DNA of 12,820 nucleotides. It comes from Erysipelotrichaceae bacterium. GTDB lineage: Bacteria > Bacillota_I > Bacilli_A > Erysipelotrichales > Coprobacillaceae. Numbering within the stretch: the first letter of the stretch is position 1; each line of letters opens with the position of its first letter. The position numbers and the translations under genes were made by a program. A model generated the notes under the pieces. The model did no database searches and was not told the DNA's origin. It saw nothing but the letters and a program-made list of their open reading frames with translations. Below, piece by piece: positions 1 through 5,698 of the stretch. The stretch covers positions 1 through 12,820 of the forward strand of contig JAJQGQ010000006.1 of assembly GCA_021200395.1 (NCBI GenBank). The letters run 5' to 3'.

Positions 1-828
1 TCATGGTATGATGGTTATCATTTTAATAACGGTGTATCAATTTATAGTCCTAGATCAATTGTTAAGGCATTGAGTATGAAATTATGTAATAATTATTGGA
101 GCAAGACATCAGCTTTTGAAAATTTGAGATCCTATATCGATAGAAATTTGGATGGCGTAAGAGAGTCGATTATTGAACTATTAGCTGGAGGTATGGTTAA
201 AATAGATCCTGATATTTTCAATAATGATGCCTCTGAATTGAATTGTAAGGATGATGTTTTAACATATTTAGTGCATTTAGGTTATTTGGGATATGATCCA
301 GTTAATAAGTTGGTTTATGTTCCTAATAAAGAAGTATCTGATTCATTTGCTTCAGCAATGAAAAAAGCGCAATGGAAGGAAGCTATATATTTCCTTGAAA
401 ACTCGGATAAATTATTTGAAGCTACATGGAATCAAGATGAAGAAAAAGTTGCATATTATGTAGAAAAAGCCCACCAGGAAGTATCAATACTTCAATATAA
501 TGACGAAAATGCTTTGGCATATGTTATATATTTAGCCTATTTAACAGCAAAAGATTATTATACCATTGTTCGAGAACTTCCAAGTGGTAATGGATATGCT
601 GATATAGCTTTTATTCCCATTGATGATAAACCTGCTTTGGTTGTAGAACTCAAGTGGAACAAGAACGCTCATACAGCTATTAATCAAATCATTGATAGAC
701 AATATCCTACTATATTAGAACATTATAAGGATAATTTATTATTGGTGGGTATTAGCTATAATAAAGATTCTGAAAATAAAGATTACAAAAAACATACGTG
801 TCAAATTACAAAATTATCATCAGTTTAA
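1..828 (+). CDS. AAA-ATPase-like / PD-(D/E)XK nuclease-family protein, 5'-truncated by window edge
   Basis: The reading frame is open from base 1, so the gene begins outside the window; 275 residues of its C-terminal part are visible. It opens with WYDGYHF...SIYSPRSIVKAL followed by YWSKTSAF, the hallmark end of the AAA-ATPase-like module. The C-terminal half carries a PD-(D/E)XK nuclease-type core (DUF1703 / PDDEXK_9): Asp in GNGYADI (codon at 601-603) and the E-x-K of VVELKW (Glu at 646-648). The P-loop half must lie upstream and cannot be seen. These proteins occur in many copies in gut Firmicutes and Bacteroidetes and are thought to be defence- or mobile-element-like; their substrate is not established. 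An internal TTG AGT ATG at 70-78 has no convincing ribosome site and should not be taken as the start. The family assignment is firm, the cellular role unknown. Confidence 0.85.
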   Translation, partial: SWYDGYHFNNGVSIYSPRSIVKALSMKLCNNYWSKTSAFENLRSYIDRNLDGVRESIIELLAGGMVKIDPDIFNNDASELNCKDDVLTYLVHLGYLGYDPVNKLVYVPNKEVSDSFASAMKKAQWKEAIYFLENSDKLFEATWNQDEEKVAYYVEKAHQEVSILQYNDENALAYVIYLAYLTAKDYYTIVRELPSGNGYADIAFIPIDDKPALVVELKWNKNAHTAINQIIDRQYPTILEHYKDNLLLVGISYNKDSENKDYKKHTCQITKLSSV

Positions 829-833
829 ACAAT

Positions 834-860
834 GGCAGACTCACTAGTCTGTCTTTTTTT
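834..860 (+). terminator. Rho-independent terminator of the PD-(D/E)XK gene
   Basis: The stem GGCAGACT/AGTCTGTC (834-841 with 846-853, one G-U pair) closes a 4-nt loop and is followed by seven T (854-860). It begins 6 nt after the stop codon and separates the first gene from the tRNA unit. Confidence 0.9.
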
Positions 861-870
861 CATTTTTTAG

Positions 871-899
871 TTGAAATGTAAAAAAAGTTATGTTATTAT
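871..899 (+). promoter_or_regulatory. Sigma-A-type promoter of the tRNA pair
   Basis: TTGAAA (871-876) and TATTAT (894-899) are separated by 17 nt. The predicted start near 906 lies just before the tRNA-Ser 5' end at 915. This is the only good promoter match in this gap. Confidence 0.75.
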
Positions 900-914
900 A
901 TGTAAGCACGAAAT

Positions 915-1005
915 GGAGACATACTCAAGCGGCTGAAGAGGCGCCCCTGCTAAGGGTGTAGGTCGGGAAACTGGCGCGAGGGTTCAAATCCCTCTGTCTC
1001 CGCCA
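915..1005 (+). tRNA. tRNA-Ser (anticodon GCU)
   Basis: Class II tRNA. The acceptor arm GGAGACA (915-921) pairs with TGTCTCC (995-1001), followed by discriminator G and an encoded CCA (1003-1005). The anticodon arm CGCCC/GGGTG holds the loop CTGCTAA with anticodon GCT, which reads AGC/AGU. A long variable arm lies between the anticodon and T arms, as expected for serine, and the T loop has GGTTCAAATC. It is the first gene of a two-tRNA unit and is 36 nt upstream of tRNA-Asp. Confidence 0.96.
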
Positions 1006-1041
1006 TTTATTAATACCCTTGGCAGGTAGTAATATATGTTT

Positions 1042-1115
1042 GGTCTGGTAGTTCAGTTGGTTAGAATGCCGCCCTGTCACGGCGGAGGTCGCGGGTTCGA
1101 GTCCCGTCCAGACCG
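1042..1115 (+). tRNA. tRNA-Asp (anticodon GUC)
   Basis: The acceptor arm GGTCTGG (1042-1048) pairs with CCAGACC (1108-1114), with discriminator G at 1115. The anticodon arm CCGCC/GGCGG holds the loop CTGTCAC, so the anticodon is GTC. The T loop has GGTTCGAGTC. Unlike the neighbouring tRNA-Ser, no CCA is encoded: a T-run starts directly after the discriminator, so CCA must be added by nucleotidyltransferase. Co-transcribed from the promoter at 871-899. Confidence 0.96.
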
Positions 1116-1131
1116 TTTTTTTATTTAATAT

Positions 1132-1154
1132 AAAAAGGACTTAAAGTCCTTTTT
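1132..1154. terminator. Bidirectional terminator between tRNA-Asp and the Nudix gene
   Basis: A perfect 9-bp stem AAAAAGGAC/GTCCTTTTT has a 5-nt loop TTAAA (1141-1145). It gives a U-run in both directions. The loop contains the Nudix stop codon (TAA on the minus strand, 1141-1143), so that gene ends inside its own terminator. Confidence 0.85.
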
Positions 1155-1668
1155 GTTTTGCATACATAATTGCTATCACTGTTTTAGCATCAACAATTTC
1201 ACCATTTAATACTTTCTCATATGCTTCATCGACACTCATTGTAATAACATCTATAAATTCATCAGGATCACATTCTAAAGCATCTTTAACTTCTTTAAAA
1301 TCAATAGCCTGATATAAATACAACCATTCACTTGTATAACCTGGAGAAGGTAAAACCTTTAATATAAACTTCATATCTTGAGCTCTATTATTAGTTTCTT
1401 CTTCTAACTCACGAAAAGCACATTCCTTTGTATCTTCATCTTTTTCTAATTTTCCTGCTGGTATTTCTAAAGTATTAATACGATTAGGATATCTAAACTG
1501 TTTCACTAAGATAATCTGATGATCCTTCACTGCTAAAATACAAACACCACCATGATGATAAACAACCTCTCTAAAAGCTTGCTGACCATTCTCACATTCA
1601 ACTGTTTCTTTAGTAACAGTCATTATTCTACCATCGTATATCAGTTCTCTACTTAATTCTTTTTCCAT
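1141..1668 (-). CDS. Nudix hydrolase, ADP-ribose pyrophosphatase-like
   Basis: 175 aa, a normal length for the ADP-ribose pyrophosphatase group, which cleaves ADP-ribose and related nucleoside diphosphate sugars to AMP plus the sugar phosphate. The Nudix box covers residues 72-94: G72-x5-E78-x7-R86-E87-L88-x-E90-E91. The metal-binding RE..EE core is intact. The usual Gly after it is Asn (T92-N93-N94), a departure from the GX5EX7REUXEEXGU consensus. The upstream VKQFRYP and LEIPAGK segments are typical of ADPRase-type members. The start at 1668 is supported by TGAGGTGA a few bases upstream. It converges on the tRNA pair and follows the plsY pseudogene on the same strand. Probable cytoplasmic clean-up enzyme; exact substrate uncertain. 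Confidence 0.9.
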   Translation of the reverse strand: MEKELSRELIYDGRIMTVTKETVECENGQQAFREVVYHHGGVCILAVKDHQIILVKQFRYPNRINTLEIPAGKLEKDEDTKECAFRELEEETNNRAQDMKFILKVLPSPGYTSEWLYLYQAIDFKEVKDALECDPDEFIDVITMSVDEAYEKVLNGEIVDAKTVIAIMYAKQKGL

Positions 1669-1685
1669 GATTTCACCTCAAGGGT

Positions 1686-1691
1686 ATTATA
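1686..1691 (-). promoter_or_regulatory. Candidate -10 box for the Nudix gene
   Basis: A perfect TATAAT on the minus strand lies 17 nt upstream of the Nudix start codon. The -35 region is poor (ATTAAA at 17-nt spacing). The spacing to the gene leaves a very short leader that just includes the SD. Confidence 0.5.
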
Positions 1692-1738
1692 ACATATTAT
1701 ATTTTATCTTTAATCATTTTGATAAAATCTTTTCTCGG

Positions 1739-2282
1739 TTATTTTCTTTTAGGTATATTTTTTAAACCAAACATATGCCTACTTAACATTATAAATGTTA
1801 CAATACCAGCTTCATTAAATGCAGGTATAGCAAACGCTAAAGGAAGTATAATAGCTTTAATAGGTAAATAATAACTATGAGTACCCCTATCAAACCAGTA
1901 ATACACGCTAGCAATCCATATCCAAAATTCATACATACTAAACTCCACATGTACATGTCACACCTTTTCCACCTATAAACTTATACCAAATAGAATAATT
2001 ATGACCACATATAACACCTAATCCTGTATATGCTACAGTTATCCTATGTTGTGGAAACAAAACATATTGGCATAATAAACAAGGTATGAAAGTCTTTATC
2101 AAATCACTTATTAATACTATTATTCCATACTTTATGCCATATAAACTTATAATATTAGCCATTCCAGAATTTTTTGAACCACTATGAAAACTACTATTTT
2201 CTGAAACCTTGTAGGATACAACTTCAGCTGTTAAAAAATTACCACATGTATAACCAATTATAAAACTTATTATCCTATACAC
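1739..2282 (-). pseudogene. plsY: plsY-like glycerol-3-phosphate acyltransferase, broken by frameshifts
   Basis: PlsY is a membrane enzyme that acylates glycerol-3-phosphate from acyl-phosphate. The first 114 codons (GTG at 2282, preceded by AGGAG) read as a PlsY N-terminus: GSKNSGMANI in place of the usual GSGNPG-type motif, then GLGVICGHNYSIW and KFIGGKGVTCTC. The frame then hits TAG at about 1938-1940. Homology continues without a gap in a second frame, MWSLVCMNFGYGLLACITGL, and then in a third, YLPIKAIILPLAF...MLSRHMFGLKNI, which ends at the stop at 1739. At least two shifts are therefore needed, near 1950 and near 1870, which argues against programmed frameshifting. The altered first motif fits decay. 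A functional plsY is expected elsewhere. Two consecutive assembly errors are the alternative. Confidence 0.8.
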
Positions 2283-2308
2283 TTTGTTCTCCTGTCAAAA
2301 TTTTATGT

Positions 2309-2338
2309 AAAAGAAAAGCACGCGGGGGAGCGTACTTT
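2309..2338 (-). terminator. Rho-independent terminator of the candidate small RNA
   Basis: On the minus strand a 9-bp stem AAAGTACGC/GCGTGCTTT (2330-2338 with 2315-2323, one U-G pair) closes the loop TCCCCC and is followed by TCTTTT. On the plus strand the wobble becomes a C-A mismatch and no T-run follows, so the element is oriented to the minus strand. Confidence 0.75.
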
Positions 2339-2410
2339 CCGATTATTTCTCTATTATTTGCACGTTAGGGTGATAATAGGGGGTATGATTAAGTGAACGA
2401 CCACTTAACA
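2309..2410 (-). ncRNA. Candidate small RNA or attenuated 5' leader with C-rich loops
   Basis: A complete minus-strand unit: promoter (2417-2444), predicted start near 2410, three hairpins and a terminator ending near 2309, about 100 nt. Hairpin A is TTAAGTG/CACTTAA (2389-2395 with 2402-2408) at the very 5' end. Hairpin B is CTATTAT/ATAATAG (2351-2357 with 2373-2379) with an inner CAC/GTG. Hairpin C is the terminator. On the RNA, C-rich single-stranded stretches occur three times: ACCCC between A and B, CCCU in loop B, and UCCCCC in the terminator loop. No open frame of note is present. I do not recognise a riboswitch class. It may be a free sRNA or an attenuator for the downstream plsY remnant, whose start lies 27 nt beyond the terminator. 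Confidence 0.5.
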
Positions 2411-2416
2411 TATATA

Positions 2417-2444
2417 ATTATAACAAATTTTAGTCATTTGTAAA
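2417..2444 (-). promoter_or_regulatory. Strong minus-strand promoter of the candidate RNA / plsY remnant
   Basis: TTTACA (2439-2444) and a perfect TATAAT (2417-2422) are 16 nt apart. A TG one base before the -10 makes it an extended -10 element (TGTTATAAT). It is divergent from the promoter of the RluA-family gene. Confidence 0.75.
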
Positions 2445-2486
2445 GGCTTTCAATTAATTTTTGTATATTTTTTTGTGAGTTTTATG

Positions 2487-2492
2487 TATAAT
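2487..2492 (+). promoter_or_regulatory. -10 box upstream of the RluA-family gene
   Basis: A perfect TATAAT within TGTATAATGGTT. No good -35 at 16-18 nt. The implied transcript start near 2499 would leave only the SD as leader. Confidence 0.5.
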
Positions 2493-2509
2493 GGTTAACG
2501 GTGATAGAA

Positions 2510-3487
2510 ATGAAAACATTGGTGATTGATGATAATCATAGCAATCAACGTATTGATAAATATCTCAAAAAGCTTCTTTGTCGAGCACCTTCTTCATTAA
2601 TATATAAGATGCTAAGAAAAAAAGACGTTAAAGTGAATGGTAAACGTGTGAAGGAAAATTATATGTTACATACTGGTGATGTCGTAGAGCTATTTTTATA
2701 TGAGGATAAATTCCAGGAATATAGTCAACCTATAACAATTTATGATTTAAAAATAGAATTTGATGTATTATATGAAGATGAAAATATCTTAGTAGTTAAT
2801 AAACCTGCTGGTTTATTAATACACGAAGATATCAATGAATCGACAAATACTTTAGCCAATCAGGTTTTAACATATCTTTATCAAAAAGGCGAATATGATC
2901 CGCATCATGATTTAGGTTTTATTCCAGGTCCTGTGCATCGTTTGGATCGTAATACGAGTGGTATAGTGATATTCGGTAAGACGATGACGGCTTTACAGGA
3001 TTTAGCTTTGATGATGAAGCAAAGACATTGTATTGATAAAACATATCTAACGATATGTAAAGGTTATATAGAGTCACAAGAACTTATTGGTTATATGAAA
3101 AAGGATAGTGATCAATCTTTAGTAAAGGTTGTCAGTAAAGATACGCCAGGTGCTTTAACAATGGATACTATTGTTAAGCGTTTGGATTATCAGGATGATT
3201 TTTCTTTATTGGAAGTGAAATTAGTTACCGGTAGAACTCATCAAATAAGAGTTCATTTAGCAAGCATCAATCATCCTGTTATCGGTGATAGTAAATATGG
3301 TGATTTTGAACTTAATAAGATGATTAAAAAGAAATATCATTTGAATCATCAATTCTTACATGCTTATAAAATAACGTTTGTTAAACCAATTGGTTCCTTA
3401 AAATATCTACAAGATAAAACAATCATATGTCCTTTGCCACAAAAATTAAATGCTATTAAAACTCAAATCTTCTATGAAAACGCTTAA
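2510..3487 (+). CDS. RluA-family large-subunit-type rRNA pseudouridine synthase
   Basis: 325 aa from ATG 2510. It isomerises specific uridines in RNA, most likely 23S rRNA, to pseudouridine. An S4 RNA-binding domain comes first (RIDKYLKKLL...SLIYKMLRKKDVKVNGKRV, roughly residues 14-60), then the RluA catalytic domain with HRLDRNTSG, whose Asp (about residue 146) is the catalytic nucleophile. LVTGRTHQIRVHLA and HPVIGDSKYG are further family motifs. The domain order and length match RluC/RluD-type enzymes; the exact target position cannot be read from sequence, so no symbol is given. ATG 2510 is preferred over an in-frame GTG at 2501 because GGTGAT (2500-2505) then serves as the SD. The ROK kinase gene follows 38 nt after its stop. 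Confidence 0.93.
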   Translation: MKTLVIDDNHSNQRIDKYLKKLLCRAPSSLIYKMLRKKDVKVNGKRVKENYMLHTGDVVELFLYEDKFQEYSQPITIYDLKIEFDVLYEDENILVVNKPAGLLIHEDINESTNTLANQVLTYLYQKGEYDPHHDLGFIPGPVHRLDRNTSGIVIFGKTMTALQDLALMMKQRHCIDKTYLTICKGYIESQELIGYMKKDSDQSLVKVVSKDTPGALTMDTIVKRLDYQDDFSLLEVKLVTGRTHQIRVHLASINHPVIGDSKYGDFELNKMIKKKYHLNHQFLHAYKITFVKPIGSLKYLQDKTIICPLPQKLNAIKTQIFYENA

Positions 3488-3495
3488 AATTCATG

Positions 3496-3501
3496 TATAA
3501 T
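3496..3501 (+). promoter_or_regulatory. -10 box upstream of the ROK kinase
   Basis: TATAAT within TGTATAATAGTT, 8 nt after the preceding stop codon and 12 nt before the SD AAGGAG (3513-3518). The -35 is weak. The same extended motif occurs at 2485 and 12063. Confidence 0.5.
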
Positions 3502-3525
3502 AGTTATAACGGAAGGAGAACAAAT

Positions 3526-4443
3526 ATGAAATTTTATATTGGAATTGATTTAGGTGGGACAAATGTACGTACTTTATTAGTTGATGAAAAAGGACAAAGC
3601 TATAGTGAAGTAAAGGATGCTACAGAAAGAGATAATGGTCCTGATTATGTAACTGCTAAGATTATAAGACAAATTGAAAGTCTTGATTATTCAGCTTGTG
3701 GTGGTATTGAAAATGTTTTAGGTATTGGGATTGGTGTACCAGGTCCTGTTGATACTGCTAATGGTGTTATGATTATGGCTTCAAATTTACCAGGTTTTGA
3801 AAACTATCCTATTTGTGAAAAATTATCTACAAGATTTAATTTACCTGTTTTCTTAGATAATGATGCTAATGTTGCTGGACTTGCTGAAGCATTATTAGGA
3901 GCTGGTAAAGGTAAACCAACTGTTTATTATGTGACTATTTCTACAGGTATTGGTGGTGCTTTTATTGTTGATGGTAAATTAGTATCAGGTGGTAGAGGTC
4001 ATGCTGGTGAAATTGGTAATATTATTGTTAAGAATAATGGTTATAAACAAGGTGCTTTAAATCCTGGTGCTGCTGAAGGTGAAGCTAGTGGTACAGCTAT
4101 TACAAGAAAAGGTAAAGCTATCTTAGGTGAAGAAAAAGTTAATCATGCTGGTGATGTCTTTAGATTAGCTGATGAAGGTGATTTAAAAGCTCAAGCTATT
4201 GTTGATGAAGTTGTTGGTGAACTTGCTCAATTGTTTGCAACAATTGCCTTAACTGTTGATCCACATTGCTTTGTTGTTGGTGGTGGCGTTATGAAGTCAA
4301 AGAAATATTTCTTTGATAAATTGAATGAGCAATTCAATGCTAAGATTCATGTTGGTATGAGAGGATATATCCCATTACTTGAAACTGAATTAGAAGATTG
4401 TGGTGCTATTGGTGCAGCAATGCTTCCAATGTCTCAATTATAA
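3526..4443 (+). CDS. ROK-family sugar kinase, probably glucokinase
   Basis: 305 aa from ATG 3526, chosen because AAGGAG lies 7 nt upstream; an in-frame ATG at 3493 overlaps the -10 box and is not used. It transfers phosphate from ATP to a hexose, most likely glucose, in the cytoplasm. The ATP-binding motif IGIDLGGTN is at residues 5-13, the catalytic Asp in DNDAN at about 113, and the ROK signature region ISTGIGGAF...GGRGHAGEIGN at about 138-165. The stretch after it, where ROK proteins normally have a CxCGxxGCxE zinc site, contains no cysteine (NGYKQGALNPGAAEGEASGT). There is no N-terminal helix-turn-helix, so it is a kinase and not a ROK repressor. Codons are strongly biased to GGT/GCT/GTT, suggesting high expression. 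Sugar specificity is inferred. Confidence 0.88.
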   Translation: MKFYIGIDLGGTNVRTLLVDEKGQSYSEVKDATERDNGPDYVTAKIIRQIESLDYSACGGIENVLGIGIGVPGPVDTANGVMIMASNLPGFENYPICEKLSTRFNLPVFLDNDANVAGLAEALLGAGKGKPTVYYVTISTGIGGAFIVDGKLVSGGRGHAGEIGNIIVKNNGYKQGALNPGAAEGEASGTAITRKGKAILGEEKVNHAGDVFRLADEGDLKAQAIVDEVVGELAQLFATIALTVDPHCFVVGGGVMKSKKYFFDKLNEQFNAKIHVGMRGYIPLLETELEDCGAIGAAMLPMSQL

Positions 4444-4448
4444 TGATG

Positions 4449-4475
4449 AGTGATATCGAAAGATATCACTTTTTT
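4449..4475 (+). terminator. Rho-independent terminator of the ROK kinase gene
   Basis: A perfect 9-bp stem AGTGATATC/GATATCACT closes a GAAA tetraloop and runs into T's to 4475. It begins 5 nt after the stop codon. Confidence 0.92.
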
Positions 4476-4514
4476 ATATGGGAAAAATAAAAATGGATGG
4501 ATTATTTATTTTTC

Positions 4515-4543
4515 TTTATCTTTATGAATGTTCATGCTAAAAT
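4515..4543 (+). promoter_or_regulatory. Promoter of mnmA-recD2
   Basis: An extended -10 TGCTAAAAT (4535-4543) with a weak -35 TTTATC (4515-4520) at 17-nt spacing. The SD AAGGAGGG (4555-4562) and ATG 4568 follow. Confidence 0.55.
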
Positions 4544-4567
4544 GTAAAGGCGTTAAGGAGGGTATAT

Positions 4568-5698
4568 ATGAAAAGAGTTGTATTAGGTTTAAGTGGTGGT
4601 GTGGATAGCGCCGTTGCTGCTTATGTATTAAAGAAACAAGGTTATGAAGTGATTGGTGTGTTTATGCGTAATTGGGATTCATCACTGAATAATGATATCT
4701 TAGGTAATCCCAATAATGATGCTGATATTTGCCCTCAGGAACAGGATTATAATGATGCTAAAAAGGTAGCTGAGCATTTAGGTATAGAACTTAGAAGAGT
4801 TGACTTTATTAAGGAATATTGGGATTATGTCTTTACCTATTTTTTAGATGAATATGCTAAGGGTAGAACACCTAATCCCGATATCCTATGTAATAAACAT
4901 ATTAAATTTAAAGCATTTTTAGATTATGCAAAATCAATTGATGCAGACTATATTGCGACAGGACACTATGCTAGAGTCGAACATCATGAAAACAATGACT
5001 CTATTATGCTTAGAGGTATTGATAATAATAAAGATCAAACATACTTTTTATGTCAACTCAATCAAATGCAACTTCAATCATCGCTATTTCCTATTGGTGA
5101 TATGACGAAACCAGAAGTAAGACAATTAGCAGAAGATTTAAATATTCCTGTGGCTCATAAGAAAGATAGTACAGGTATATGTTTTATAGGGGAAAGAGAT
5201 TTTAGAGAATTCTTAAAGAATTATATTCCTGCTAAGAGTGGAAAAATGGTTAATATTGCAACTCAAGAAGTTGTGGGTGAACATCAAGGGATTATGTATT
5301 ATACGATTGGACAAAGAAAAGGTCTCAATATTGGGGGACCTGGGGAAGCATGGTTTGTTGTTGGTAAAGAGTATGAAAATAATATCTTATATGTTTGTCA
5401 AGGAGATTCTAATCAATGGTTAATGAGTGAAGGGGCTCTCATTACTGATGTCAATTGGATACCTTCTATAAAACCTGATAACGACTATGATTGCAGTGCC
5501 AAATTTAGATACCGTCAAAAAGATAATGATGTTTCTATTCGTTTTGTAGATGACAATACTATCTATGTCACATTTAAAAAACCAGTTAAAGCAGTAACAC
5601 CTGGTCAAGCAGCAGTCTTTTATCAGGGTGATGTATGTTTAGGTGGTGGAACAATCGATAAAGTCTATAAGAATGGTAAGGAGCTGACATATTTATAA
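4568..5698 (+). CDS. mnmA: tRNA-specific 2-thiouridylase MnmA
   Basis: 376 aa, full length for MnmA. It adds sulfur at C2 of wobble U34 in tRNA-Lys, -Glu and -Gln, using ATP to adenylate the base and a persulfide as donor. The N-terminal PP-loop is LSGGVDSAVAA (residues 8-18). The two catalytic cysteines are present: Cys108 in NPDILCN and Cys205 in STGICFIG. GERDFREFL and YYTIGQRKGL are further family landmarks, followed by the beta-barrel C-terminal domain. AAGGAGG is 5-6 nt upstream of the ATG. The stop overlaps the start of the recD2-like gene by 1 nt (TAATG), so the two are co-transcribed and possibly translationally coupled. Confidence 0.97.
   Translation: MKRVVLGLSGGVDSAVAAYVLKKQGYEVIGVFMRNWDSSLNNDILGNPNNDADICPQEQDYNDAKKVAEHLGIELRRVDFIKEYWDYVFTYFLDEYAKGRTPNPDILCNKHIKFKAFLDYAKSIDADYIATGHYARVEHHENNDSIMLRGIDNNKDQTYFLCQLNQMQLQSSLFPIGDMTKPEVRQLAEDLNIPVAHKKDSTGICFIGERDFREFLKNYIPAKSGKMVNIATQEVVGEHQGIMYYTIGQRKGLNIGGPGEAWFVVGKEYENNILYVCQGDSNQWLMSEGALITDVNWIPSIKPDNDYDCSAKFRYRQKDNDVSIRFVDDNTIYVTFKKPVKAVTPGQAAVFYQGDVCLGGGTIDKVYKNGKELTYL

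Noticed and set aside
915..1115. tRNA genes as an integration attachment site
   Set aside because: No integrase and no direct repeat of a tRNA 3' end elsewhere in the window.
1739..2282. Programmed frameshifting in plsY
   Set aside because: Two separate frame changes are needed, no slippery site with a stimulatory structure was seen, and a key motif is altered; decay is simpler.
2320..2340. Plus-strand CGCGGGGGAGCG resembling the 3' part of a ZTP (pfl) riboswitch
   Set aside because: The 5' partner motif and the pseudoknot partner are missing, the hairpin has no T-run on the plus strand, and the promoter-terminator geometry points to the minus strand.
2360..2380. AGGGTG on the plus strand as a T-box remnant
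   Set aside because: The rest of the T-box consensus, the specifier stem and a terminator/antiterminator pair are all absent.
2501..2509. GTG at 2501 as the start of the RluA-family gene
   Set aside because: It overlaps the SD GGTGAT that suits ATG 2510, and would give an almost leaderless mRNA.
3493..3525. ATG at 3493 as the start of the ROK kinase
   Set aside because: It overlaps the -10 box, has no SD, and adds residues before the conserved N-terminal ATP motif; ATG 3526 has AAGGAG.
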